A DNA stretch of 38,858 nt from Armatimonadota bacterium (GTDB taxonomy: Bacteria > Armatimonadota > DTGP01 > JAKQQT01), in NCBI GenBank assembly GCA_029564025.1, contig JAKQQT010000497.1, positions 1 to 38,858 of the forward strand, read 5' to 3'. Below, in pieces: positions 1-9,124 of this stretch. Each line of letters opens with the position of its first letter. The first letter of the stretch is position 1. Below the pieces are notes generated by a model, which did no database searches, was not told the origin of the DNA, and worked only from the letters and a program-made list of their open reading frames with translations. Position numbers and translations under genes: made by a program.

Positions 1-535
1 CTTGTGACGGGCCGTAACGACCGGTGATAAATCCGCTGAGTTTCGTGGTCGCCACAAGGATGTCGCGGTCCGCCGCCCGGAACAGGATTGGCGCGGCGGT
101 ATCCGGTATTCCATAGACCGCTTTGTCAAATCCGGCTACCCGGCCGACAACCAGCCACGGGTCTTCTGCCTTCGCGCGCACATACCGGCAGTCGGACACT
201 GACAGGATCGAGAGTGCCGGCAGACCGCTCCCGAACGCGTCGGACGCGACCACCACCCGCTCCCATTCGGTGCTTTGCACATTTCCGAGCGGCATATCAG
301 GCAAACGATCCGGGAATTCGATGTACACCCTAAGCCGTTTTGCGGATGCGAGCGCCCAACTTGCGTCCGGCAGATATGTCCGAGTGTCGGGGTATCGGTC
401 GGCCAGGATCAACACACCGGAGCCTTCCGGGGCGACCCGGAAGGCTTGTTCGGGTGTGTCATGGCGGGGATACGGCTTTCCGTCCCGCGCCAGCAGTGTG
501 TACAGGTCGTTGTCTTGCGAACAGCAGAATCTCAT
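1..535 (-). CDS. Hypothetical protein, N-terminal part (C-terminus runs off the left edge)
   Basis: Reverse-strand translation from ATG at 535: MRFCCSQDNDLYTLLARDGKPYPRHDTPEQAFRVAPEGSGVLILADRYPDTRTYLPDASWALASAKRLRVYIEFPDRLP... open to position 1; missing from ORF track because no stop lies inside the window. Confidence 0.7.
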   Translation of the reverse strand, partial: MRFCCSQDNDLYTLLARDGKPYPRHDTPEQAFRVAPEGSGVLILADRYPDTRTYLPDASWALASAKRLRVYIEFPDRLPDMPLGNVQSTEWERVVVASDAFGSGLPALSILSVSDCRYVRAKAEDPWLVVGRVAGFDKAVYGIPDTAAPILFRAADRDILVATTKLSGFITGRYGPSQ

Positions 536-566
536 ACGTTCATCATACTGCCGCGGCGCCGGGGTC

Positions 567-1118
567 TCAATCGGAGGCTTTCATATCGGCCAGTTCCAGC
601 AGTCCGACCGGTTTCACATCGCGCAGAGTGCGAACGATCTCGCGCGTTCGGTCGTTGGGTTCGTAGAGATCGACCAGTGCGTTGGTAACATCCACAACCT
701 CCACGTTCGGGGCTGTGTAGTCGCACTGCATAACGATCGCGGCCAGTTTCTTTTCCTTCGCAACCGTGGCGACGCCCTTTTTCACCGGAGTCAGGAGGTC
801 GTCCACCGGCACGCGGCCGAAGCCCTGGAAGTGAAGCAGTCGCTGTTTCGCGTTACCCCAGGCCTCCAGTTCCTCCGCCTTTTTCACGTCGTTCTTCTTC
901 TTCGCTTCCGTATGTTCTGCCATTTTCTGACGTACCGGATTAAATTCGGACGCGGCCCAGGCGACTGCTATCGCACGGCTGTCATACACTCCAATACGAA
1001 CCTTGCCCGTGCTGGACGCGGCTTTCGGCGCGGCGGCGAGAACGTCCTGACGGTGCGCCACGACCATTGCCAACACAACTCCAACAGCCAGAACAGCAAT
1101 CCAAACTATGTGTTTCAT
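567..1118 (-). CDS. Secreted/periplasmic OmpH(Skp)-like hypothetical protein
   Basis: Signal peptide MKHIVWIAVLAVGVVLAMVVAHRQDVLA; short charged helical segment; C-terminal A-x-V-MQCDYTAPNVEVVDVTNALVDLY resembling OmpH-like ends. Start set at internal ATG 1118 rather than 1172. Confidence 0.6.
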   Translation of the reverse strand: MKHIVWIAVLAVGVVLAMVVAHRQDVLAAAPKAASSTGKVRIGVYDSRAIAVAWAASEFNPVRQKMAEHTEAKKKNDVKKAEELEAWGNAKQRLLHFQGFGRVPVDDLLTPVKKGVATVAKEKKLAAIVMQCDYTAPNVEVVDVTNALVDLYEPNDRTREIVRTLRDVKPVGLLELADMKASD

Positions 1119-1335
1119 GCGAGCACCTCCCTGCTCCTGACAGTCTGTCCGGCAGGTTTGCCGAACCTGCACAGAAATGGTACGTCACTCCGCAACGCCG
1201 CGGAATGAGCCGGAAGTACCATTCCTTATGCGCGGCGGGTCCCAATCGTTCGGGTCCGGTCGTTCCGCCGGATGCCATAATGAAGTGACGACATCCCTCG
1301 CGGTTCCCCGCCGCCGTTATCCCAGGAGCAACCTA

Positions 1336-4101
1336 ATGAACCTGTTTCTTCTCCGCCGCTTTGTCCTGACTGCCGCGCTTTTGTCCGTAACGGCGTGCCT
1401 GGCGGAGACAGCCGGAGTTCGCGACTCCGTTGATCTGGACGCCCTGCACGTGCAGGTGGGACAAACACTGGACCGGCGGTACTACGAGGCCGGACGCCGC
1501 GTGGATATGGCGATTTTCGACTTTGAGGAACTCGAGCGCCAGGGCAAACCGGTCGATACGTTCCTGGTCAATCGGGTGAACGGTATCGACAAGCATCTCC
1601 GGGCCGGGTGGCAGGAACTTGAAAACCGGCGCAAACTGATTCAAGCCAGGCTTGCGGAGTTGCCCCCGGAAGGCGACCACGTATTCGCGCTGGAAGACCT
1701 GTCCAGAGACGGAGGCAACGCCGGTTGGGTGGGCGTGCATTCTGTGAAGATCGTCTGGAAAAGCGGGGCTTCCGTGGATTTGCCGCTTGCCTCGTTCACA
1801 AATGCGTCGGTACGCAGAGGCTACACGCATAACCTCGACAGGCCGACGGACGCGATATTTGCTTACGGCAAGCCGAGTCCGCGGAGCACCCTCCAAGCCG
1901 GTTTCAGCGCTCCAAAGAACGCATCGGGAGAGGCGACACTGGTCATCGTCGGCCTCGACGACGACAAGCCCGGCATCACACGAATCAAGGTTTCCATCGA
2001 CGGCAAGGTGATTTTCGAGGGGGCAAACACGTTCAGGGACAACACCTTCACGGAGGTGTCCTTCCCGATTCCGGCGGACACAATGACAGGCGCCGCGCCG
2101 CGGTCCGAGGCTGTCGGCAAACTGCAGTCGGAAATGAACCGGCTGTTGGCGGACATTGAAGCCTTCGGAAATCAGGCCGACAAACGCGCGGCTGAAGTGG
2201 AAACCGAAACCGCCGCCGTCCGAAAGGGACTCGTGTGGAAACCGCTGAACATTCCCAACGACTGGTGGAAACGCGAGTTTATCCGCGGCATCTGCTATGT
2301 GCCGTTCGAGCAGGAGATGACCCACCACTTCCGCTCGTTCCGCCAGGCGAATGCCAATTTCCTGTACTCATACGCCGGCCATTACAACGAATCGACGGTG
2401 TTCCCCGCCACGATGGAGGCCGTCAAGGATGTCGGCCTTCCCTACGCCCAGTTCGCGGGCGATCTGAGGCGACGCGAGAACAACCGGTTGATGATTGGCG
2501 ATCCGAAGTCGGTCATCGAGTTGTACCGCAACTTCCGCCGCGAGGTGATGGGTAACAGCGGCGTTCATATCAACCTCGCCGTGGATGAGCCGAAGTTTGA
2601 TGACAAACTGGCGGAGGATCTCCTAGTTATTCGCGACTTCCGCGCCTGGCTCAAGAATCGAAGCAGGGAACTTGCCGAAGCCGGCATCTCTGTACCGGTT
2701 GACGCCAAACCCGTTGTGACCATCGAGAAACCGGAAGACAGGCCGTTGTGGATGGAATGGCAGATGTTCAAGTGCCACTCCCTGGCCGACCACCTGCGCG
2801 CTCTGTGGGACGGACTGGCCAAGGACAAGGCGTTTCCCTTCGTCATCACCCAGGATTTGCTGGGTTGGTATCCCCAGGCCGCGTCCCACGTCACCATCGG
2901 ACAGGCGCTCCCGATGTTGTCCAACGACCTCTACAGCAACGGTTCCGTGCGCGAGGCTTTCGTGATCGACTTGCAGAGGAACGTATCCAGGAACCGAACG
3001 ATCCTCACCGCCGGCGCCGGTTATTCCTGCAAGACGCCGAGCCGGTTCCGCCGTTCCATGGTTACGGGCATGGCCCACTCGGACGGCGTTTTGCAGTGGA
3101 CCGACATCTATCTGACCAAATACCGCGACTGGCGCGCTTTCTGGAAAGGGCCCAACGACGACCAGGGCCGACCGATGCTGGCAAACTGGGATCCGGGATA
3201 CTGGGATTTGACGCGCACTGAATTCGCCCGGATGGCGAACGCGGACCGCTGGCTGACCGGAATCACCTCCACCGCCACCAACGCCGTGCTGTTCTCTGAA
3301 CGCACGTCCATCTCGGACATGGCCGGAGACGGCAATCCGTATGTCAACAACACACTGGCGCTGTACTCCGACCTGCTCCGCCGCGGCAAGCCCCTGGACG
3401 CCCGGTTTGTAGAAACGCTACCGGGAGACGCCCTCAGCCGGTACCGCGTGATGGTTCTGGCCGATGCGCGGGTTTTGACAACCGGTGAATGCAACATCCT
3501 GCGCGAATGGGTGCGCAACGGCGGCGTGCTGATCGCCACCGCCGACACATCCCTGTGCGATGAATGGGGAAGGGAACAGAAAGACTTCTCTCTAGCGGAC
3601 GTGTTCGGAGCGAGTTACGACAAACAGAACGGCATCAAGGTCGTTTCGGCCACTGTGCTTGACCGCCGTCCCGACGGCTCACCGTCGTTGACCTCGAACG
3701 ATTTCGGCAAGGGACGCTGTTACCTGTTCGCCGACAAACGACTCGGAGCGAGGACTGCCTTGGGGATTCCGGGTTCGGCGCTTTACGGCGAGGGACGTCC
3801 GGAGGTGGCTCGCCTGCTATCAACGCTGGTCGACAGCGCCTCGGGAGAATCGCCGGTCAGCCTGGTCAGTCCGCCGGACGGCGTCGAATTTCAGGTTTAC
3901 CACAAGGGCAAGGCCTGGATCGTTCATCTGGTCGACTGGATCGACGACCGCACGCTTTCCGGTATCCGGATCAAAGTGAACCTGCCGGGCAAGTGGCGCG
4001 TGAAGTACCCGACCGACGGAACACCGGGCGAGATCGTGTGGCAGACTGTGAACGTTCGCCCGTTCTCGGTTCACGAAATGCTGGTTATTGAACCAGCTTG
4101 A
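1336..4101 (+). CDS. Large secreted glycoside-hydrolase-like protein (GH42/beta-galactosidase A4-like architecture)
   Basis: SD AGGAGC before ATG 1336; signal peptide MNLFLLRRFVLTAALLSVTACLAET; central barrel-like region with VDEP motif; C-terminal RYRVMVLADARVLTTGECNILREWVRNGGVLIATADTSLCDEWG typical of a beta-galactosidase trimerisation-like domain. Confidence 0.6.
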   Translation: MNLFLLRRFVLTAALLSVTACLAETAGVRDSVDLDALHVQVGQTLDRRYYEAGRRVDMAIFDFEELERQGKPVDTFLVNRVNGIDKHLRAGWQELENRRKLIQARLAELPPEGDHVFALEDLSRDGGNAGWVGVHSVKIVWKSGASVDLPLASFTNASVRRGYTHNLDRPTDAIFAYGKPSPRSTLQAGFSAPKNASGEATLVIVGLDDDKPGITRIKVSIDGKVIFEGANTFRDNTFTEVSFPIPADTMTGAAPRSEAVGKLQSEMNRLLADIEAFGNQADKRAAEVETETAAVRKGLVWKPLNIPNDWWKREFIRGICYVPFEQEMTHHFRSFRQANANFLYSYAGHYNESTVFPATMEAVKDVGLPYAQFAGDLRRRENNRLMIGDPKSVIELYRNFRREVMGNSGVHINLAVDEPKFDDKLAEDLLVIRDFRAWLKNRSRELAEAGISVPVDAKPVVTIEKPEDRPLWMEWQMFKCHSLADHLRALWDGLAKDKAFPFVITQDLLGWYPQAASHVTIGQALPMLSNDLYSNGSVREAFVIDLQRNVSRNRTILTAGAGYSCKTPSRFRRSMVTGMAHSDGVLQWTDIYLTKYRDWRAFWKGPNDDQGRPMLANWDPGYWDLTRTEFARMANADRWLTGITSTATNAVLFSERTSISDMAGDGNPYVNNTLALYSDLLRRGKPLDARFVETLPGDALSRYRVMVLADARVLTTGECNILREWVRNGGVLIATADTSLCDEWGREQKDFSLADVFGASYDKQNGIKVVSATVLDRRPDGSPSLTSNDFGKGRCYLFADKRLGARTALGIPGSALYGEGRPEVARLLSTLVDSASGESPVSLVSPPDGVEFQVYHKGKAWIVHLVDWIDDRTLSGIRIKVNLPGKWRVKYPTDGTPGEIVWQTVNVRPFSVHEMLVIEPA

Positions 4102-4113
4102 GAGGATTGCGAC

Positions 4114-4932
4114 GTGTCTGTTGAGGACGTCATCGCGAGAACCATGGGACTTCCGCCAACTGCTCGAAGTCTTTGCTCGGACCTGCGGCGGTTGGGTGTC
4201 GAGCCCTGCATGACCTTGCTCGTCCACTGCTCGCTGAGCGCGCTGGGCTGGGTGGTCGGCGGCGCGCACGCCGTGGTTCTTGCGCTGGAGGATGCGCTGG
4301 GACCGGATGGAACGCTGGTGATGCCGGCGCACAACTACGGCTTCTACAGCCCGCGCGTGTGGAAGAACCAGCCGGTTCCAAAGGAATGGTTCCAGGTCAT
4401 CGAGGATGAACTCCCCCCGTTCGATCCGGACCTCACGCCGACCACGCAGATGGGCGCCGTCGCGGAATGCTTCCGCAGGCAGAAGGGCACGCTGAGGAGC
4501 GCCCACCCCATTCTGTCCGTCGCCGCGCGCGGGCCGAACGCGGAAGCCATCACGGCACCGGAATCATTGACTGACACCCACGGCGAGGGATCCCCGATGG
4601 CCAGGTTGTACGAACTGGGCGCCTGGGTACTGTTGCTGGGAGTCCGCCACGACAGAAACACTTCACTGCACCTCGCTGAACGGAGGGCAAAGTACCGGCC
4701 CAAGCAGTACGTGAAACGCCGATTCCTGGTAGAACAGGATGGAGAGCGCGAATGGCTGGAGTATGTCGATGTCCACGGCGATTCCAGCGACTTCGAGAAA
4801 CTCGGTGGTGAGTTTGCCGCCGAAACCGGACTGGTAAAAACCGGTAAAGTCGGTTACGCCGATGCGATGCTCTTTCCCCAGCGGGAGATCGTGGACTTCG
4901 GCGTCTTCTGGATGGAGCGTCATCGGCGCTAG
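4114..4932 (+). CDS. AAC(3) family aminoglycoside N-acetyltransferase-like protein
   Basis: GTG start; LVHCSLSALGWVVGGAHAVVLALEDALGPDGTLVMPAHNY, SAHPILSVAARGPNAEAI, HGEGSPMARLYELGAWVLLLGVRHDRNTSLHLAE are family-characteristic. Confidence 0.88.
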   Translation: MSVEDVIARTMGLPPTARSLCSDLRRLGVEPCMTLLVHCSLSALGWVVGGAHAVVLALEDALGPDGTLVMPAHNYGFYSPRVWKNQPVPKEWFQVIEDELPPFDPDLTPTTQMGAVAECFRRQKGTLRSAHPILSVAARGPNAEAITAPESLTDTHGEGSPMARLYELGAWVLLLGVRHDRNTSLHLAERRAKYRPKQYVKRRFLVEQDGEREWLEYVDVHGDSSDFEKLGGEFAAETGLVKTGKVGYADAMLFPQREIVDFGVFWMERHRR

Positions 4933-4984
4933 CATTTCGGCTCTCGATCCGCCCGGTCTCTACAATGGAAACAGGAGGTTATCG

Positions 4985-5926
4985 ATGCCGCATCTCATCA
5001 CGCCCGTTCTTTGCCTTGTGCTTGTTGCCTCGCTTGCTTTAGCCGCCGAACACGATTCGTCCGGGATTCTACCGAAGGACGCCTCTGTGGAGAAGGTCGC
5101 CGGTGGTTTCCGCTTCACGGAAGGCCCTGTGTGGAGTCCCGAAGGATACCTTTTGTTCTCAGATGTTCCGTCCAACAATATCGTTCGTTGCACCGTTGAC
5201 GGCAAAATCGGCATCTACCGCCATCCCTCCGGATTCAGCAACGGCTTGACGTTCGACCGGCAAGGCAGACTGATCGCCTGCGAGTGCATACGGCGCGTCA
5301 GCCGAACGGAGAAAGACGGCACGATTGCGGCTCTTGCCGACCGCTACGAAGGCAAGCGCCTGAACAGCCCGAACGACATCGTGGTCCGGTCGGATGGAAG
5401 CATCTACTTCACCGACCCGCCCTACGGCTTGAGCCCGCAGTACCAGCCGGACAACAAACCCGGTGTGCGCGAACTGGACTTCCAGGGCATCTACCGCATC
5501 AGCCCGAAAGGCGAACTGGCGCTTCTGGACAAGTTGATGTACCGCCCGAACGGACTGGCCTTCTCGCCGGATGAAAAACTTTTATACGTCGCCGATTCCG
5601 AGCGCAACCTGATTCGGGTTTTCGACGTGCGGAAGGACGGCTCACTGGCCAACGGTCGCTTGTTCGCGACGCTGAAGGAAGAGGGGCAACGCGGTGGACC
5701 GGACGGGATGAAGGTCGATGTAAAGGGCAACATCTACTGCACCGGGCCGGGAGGCGTGTGGGTGTTCTCGCCGGACGCAACCGTTGTCGCGAAGATTCGC
5801 ACACCGGAAGTGGCGGCCAACGTGGCATTCGGCGGCAAGGACTACAAGACGCTGTACATCACCGCGCAAACAGGCCTTTACAAGATTCCGGTCAAGATCA
5901 AGGGCATCAAGGTCGGGCCGAGGTAA
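4985..5926 (+). CDS. SMP-30/gluconolactonase/LRE family protein, secreted
   Basis: SD AGGAGG, ATG 4985, signal peptide; FTEGPVWSPEGYLLFSDVPSN, NSPNDIVVRSDGSIYFTDPPYGL, RPNGLAFSPDEKLLYVADS, GGPDGMKVDVKGNIYCTGPGGVWVFSPD. Confidence 0.93.
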   Translation: MPHLITPVLCLVLVASLALAAEHDSSGILPKDASVEKVAGGFRFTEGPVWSPEGYLLFSDVPSNNIVRCTVDGKIGIYRHPSGFSNGLTFDRQGRLIACECIRRVSRTEKDGTIAALADRYEGKRLNSPNDIVVRSDGSIYFTDPPYGLSPQYQPDNKPGVRELDFQGIYRISPKGELALLDKLMYRPNGLAFSPDEKLLYVADSERNLIRVFDVRKDGSLANGRLFATLKEEGQRGGPDGMKVDVKGNIYCTGPGGVWVFSPDATVVAKIRTPEVAANVAFGGKDYKTLYITAQTGLYKIPVKIKGIKVGPR

Positions 5927-5982
5927 AATCGCGATTTGTCGCCAACGTCCGGGAAACGCAGGGGCACGGCCTGCCGTCATCA

Positions 5983-6224
5983 GTACCAATTGAATCGACT
6001 GACTGAGCGTAAAATGTCATCCTGAGCGTCGAACCGATGTCAGACGAAATAACGATTCTGCCTCGCCAGGGTGTCATTCCGAACGAATGTGAGGAATCTG
6101 TGGTTCATCCCTACCCGCCGCTTGCGGCGGGAAAAGCAACCGCCCATACGGGCCCGTAGGGGCAGATTTCTCGCTACGCTCGAAATGACACGATATACGC
6201 TCAGTTAGTCGATATAATTGGTAC
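5983..6224. repeat. MITE-like element with imperfect ~38-40 bp terminal inverted repeats enclosing a REP-like palindrome
   Basis: Left GTACCAATTGAATCGACTGACTGAGCGTAAAATGTCAT (5983-6020) is inverted as ATGACACGATATACGCTCAGTTAGTCGATATAATTGGTAC (6185-6224); inner TGTCATTCCGAACG...CCCGCCGCTTGCGGCGGG...CTCGAAATGACAC. Confidence 0.75.
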
Positions 6225-6265
6225 AAATGGGTATGCCGTGTCCCTACTTCACCGTGCTAGTATCC

Positions 6266-7792
6266 TCAGTCGACCGGTTTCATCACAATCGCGTCCAGGC
6301 CGAACATATGGCCCGTAGACCGCGAGTCTTTTCCCGTGTTGACCACCTTGAACACGTTCGGGCCGGCCTTCAGACGGATGTTACCGAGAGGAATCGGACC
6401 GGACTCGCTGACTTCCTCACTGTAAAGGCTCATCTCGCCGCCGATGGGTTGTCCGTTCACATCCAGGCGGAAGGTGCCGTAATCGGGAGCCGTGGTCAGG
6501 TAAGCGGTCACCTCATAGGTGCCTGCTGTGGGAACCTGCACGGTTGATTCCAGCGTGCCATTCGGCTCGTCCGGTATCCACCAGAGTTGCGAACCACCGG
6601 ACCAAGAGCCGTCGAACACTCCCTCGAGCATTTGCGCCTGAACCGTTCCTGTGGTCACCTTGGTCTTATCCACCAGTGATTCACCTTCGACGGCGCTGGG
6701 AATGCGCGTCGGCGGAGGCGGAAGGTACGGCAGAAGGTCCGCCGGATCGCTCGGCATGGTGTAGAACGGTGTGTGCGGTTCCGTTTGATACCAATAGGCC
6801 ACGCTGGAATAATCGGTTTTATGGTCGTTGTTGGTACCGTGCTCGATGGTAACCTTGATGCTCTTCTTGAACGGCATCGCGTCCTCGATGTGCCAGCGGT
6901 AGGTGTTGATCCGGCCGTTTTCCGTGTCCTTGATCTGGATTCCGTGGTAATTGGCCGAATAGGTTCCCCGGTCGTAGTACCAGCCTGATGAGAAGTAGTC
7001 CTCGGCTCCGGTGCCGATCACGCTGGGTTCCTTCTCTCCGTCCACCCAGATCATCTCATCGCCTTCCAGGAATCCAAGTCCTCGGCCCCTCAGGTTCTGC
7101 ATGAACATCGCGGTTCCAACGTAGTGCCCGGCCCCGGTGGCCTCCAGGATCGTGTAATTCTTGTCGGGTGTTGTAGGGTTCTCGCGGCGCCACTGGGCGT
7201 GAAACAAGCGTGTATCCGCCGGTAGCTTGTCGTAGGCCGTGTAGTCGATGTTGTAATAGAAGGCATCGATGCGGCTCTTGGAGAGGTTTGTCAGGGTCCA
7301 TCGGGCGGACTTGTGGAAGGGCATCGGCCAGTAGCAGTTGTAGCCGCCGGAAGTCTGGTTCAGCGGTAACGACTGGTAATCCACCTGCTTGCCGAATCCC
7401 ACGCCGAAAAAGTCGCCAATCGGCGATTCCACGCTGGGCTTCGTCTCGCCGTCCCAGTACATCCGGAGAATCGCCTGGCGGTGGATGTTCTCGGTGGCTC
7501 GCGGGGCGATTGTCACCCAGAACCTTCGTACGATGCCGGCGCCTTTCACGTCCATCAACGTGATGGTTTCACCGGGATTTACACCGCGCATATCGGCGTT
7601 GCCTCCCCGGCGGTCCCAACTGCCTTCGTGCTTCGTCACACCATTGTTCGGAAGAATCAGGCTTCCCAGTGTGCCGGCGCCGAGTGAACCAACCGGGTTC
7701 TGTGCTTTTGCGCCCACCAGGATAAAACCGACGGCCAACGCCGCCGCAAACACAGCGCATTTACGGGAAGATGCAGTCATTTGGGTTTTCAT
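6266..7792 (-). CDS. GH172 (DUF2961) family secreted glycoside hydrolase with C-terminal carbohydrate-binding-like domain
   Basis: RRFWVTIAPRATENIHRQAILRMYWDGETKPSVESPIGDFFGVGFG, YNIDYTAYDKLPADTRLFHAQWRRENPT, DEMIWVDGEKEPSVIGTGAEDYFSSGWYY are classic DUF2961 motifs; signal peptide; start taken as ATG 7792 (alternative 7810). Confidence 0.93.
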   Translation of the reverse strand: MKTQMTASSRKCAVFAAALAVGFILVGAKAQNPVGSLGAGTLGSLILPNNGVTKHEGSWDRRGGNADMRGVNPGETITLMDVKGAGIVRRFWVTIAPRATENIHRQAILRMYWDGETKPSVESPIGDFFGVGFGKQVDYQSLPLNQTSGGYNCYWPMPFHKSARWTLTNLSKSRIDAFYYNIDYTAYDKLPADTRLFHAQWRRENPTTPDKNYTILEATGAGHYVGTAMFMQNLRGRGLGFLEGDEMIWVDGEKEPSVIGTGAEDYFSSGWYYDRGTYSANYHGIQIKDTENGRINTYRWHIEDAMPFKKSIKVTIEHGTNNDHKTDYSSVAYWYQTEPHTPFYTMPSDPADLLPYLPPPPTRIPSAVEGESLVDKTKVTTGTVQAQMLEGVFDGSWSGGSQLWWIPDEPNGTLESTVQVPTAGTYEVTAYLTTAPDYGTFRLDVNGQPIGGEMSLYSEEVSESGPIPLGNIRLKAGPNVFKVVNTGKDSRSTGHMFGLDAIVMKPVD

Positions 7793-7930
7793 CCTTTCAC
7801 TGACGAACATTCAGGCGCGCTTCAACAGGCCGGATACCGGCGGATGGATACAATCGATCGCAAGGATCCGGCCAGTCGATTGGTCTTCGAGGTCACGCGC
7901 CTCCCCTATGCTCTGATGCTATGACTTTCA

Positions 7931-7952
7931 GTCAAACCAAAATTGGTTTGAC
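7931..7952. promoter_or_regulatory. Palindromic operator candidate GTCAAACCA-AAAT-TGGTTTGAC in divergent intergenic region
   Basis: Perfect 9-bp arms with 4-bp centre, between GH172 gene (-) and sugar permease gene (+). Confidence 0.6.
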
Positions 7953-8052
7953 CAGATAAGCATAAAGCATCATCTAATTCATCATATGGAATCACATTTG
8001 GATATCGAAGCCGCGCTGTGACGTACGCCTTTGAGGAATAACGCTGACTCCA

Positions 8053-9084
8053 ATGAAGCCTGCTCCAAACCAGACTGATGCCGTACCCGGTAAAGCCACC
8101 GGCGGAAAGGAACAAAACCGCTCCGGCCTGAACCTGTCCAGATACCGCAGTTTCATCGTCCTCGTGCTTATGTTCGTCGTGGCGACGATTCTGGCCGAAC
8201 CCTTCCTGTCACTACGGAACCTCTCGCAGGTCATCAGTCAGTACTCCATCGTCGGAATCCTCGCAGTCGGGATGACCTTCGTGGTACTCACGGGCGGCAT
8301 CGATCTGAGCGTTGGTTCGGTGATGCTGTGCGCCGGTGTTATCACGGCAGGATTGCTGAAGGCCGGGCATGTGAGCCCGTTGGTCGCGGTTCTGGCGTGT
8401 GTCGGTATTGGGGCTACGCTGGGCTTGATAAACGGCCTCATGGTCGCGTTGCTTCGCCTGCCGCCGTTCATCGCCACGCTGGCCATGATGGTAGGCGCAA
8501 TCAGCATCGGCCAGGTTTACAGCGAGGGATCGCCGATTATCGTTGGCGACAAGATGCCGGCGCTTGTCTCGTTTTTCGACACGTTCCTGTTCGCGCCGGA
8601 GAACGCAGGGCGCGGCGATTTTCCGGGCATCCCCGTCTCCGGGCTGTTGTGTGTGATTGTGGCGGTGATTGCCCACGTCACGCTGAAGTACGGTCGCTAC
8701 GGGCGCCACGTCTACGCCGTGGGCGGGAATCCCGAAGCCGCGCGGCTCAGCGGCATCAACACGCGGATGATTGAAGCTTCGGTGTACCTCGTCAGCGGAA
8801 CACTGGCCGGCATCGCGGCCCTGATATACACGGCCCGCTTGCAGAGCGGTCAGGCGCTGTACGGGCAGAATTACGAAATGGATGCCATTGCGTCGGCTGT
8901 CATCGGCGGCGCGAGCCTGTTTGGAGGCATAGGAACCATCGGCGGCACCATCATCGGCGTGCTGTTCGTAGGCATCCTCATCAATGTGATGCAGTTGAAG
9001 AACGTCGATCCTTACCTGCAGGGTGGGATTCGCGCCCTGGCCATCATCCTCGGCGTTCTACTGCAAACCATGAAAAAGGACTGA
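8053..9084 (+). CDS. Sugar ABC transporter permease, RbsC-like family
   Basis: VGMTFVVLTGGIDLSVGSVMLCAGVITA, NGLMVALLRLPPFIATLAMM, TLKYGRYGRHVYAVGGNPEAARLSGIN, AIASAVIGGASLFGGIGTIGGTIIGVLFVGIL are diagnostic. Confidence 0.96.
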   Translation: MKPAPNQTDAVPGKATGGKEQNRSGLNLSRYRSFIVLVLMFVVATILAEPFLSLRNLSQVISQYSIVGILAVGMTFVVLTGGIDLSVGSVMLCAGVITAGLLKAGHVSPLVAVLACVGIGATLGLINGLMVALLRLPPFIATLAMMVGAISIGQVYSEGSPIIVGDKMPALVSFFDTFLFAPENAGRGDFPGIPVSGLLCVIVAVIAHVTLKYGRYGRHVYAVGGNPEAARLSGINTRMIEASVYLVSGTLAGIAALIYTARLQSGQALYGQNYEMDAIASAVIGGASLFGGIGTIGGTIIGVLFVGILINVMQLKNVDPYLQGGIRALAIILGVLLQTMKKD

Positions 9085-9124
9085 GGATTCGGATAGACGC
9101 GGATCCTCGCGAAAGGAGCAAACT

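Noticed and set aside
123-1208. 361-aa plus-strand ORF
   Set aside because: Overlaps antisense to two better minus-strand genes (1..535 and the OmpH-like gene); no family motifs.
1333-2328. 331-aa antisense ORF within the GH42-like gene
   Set aside because: Shadow ORF from codon bias of the sense gene; no RBS or motif.
4114-4932. Treating the AAC(3)-like gene as a mobile resistance cassette
   Set aside because: No integron, IS or plasmid features nearby; gene is tightly embedded among metabolic genes.
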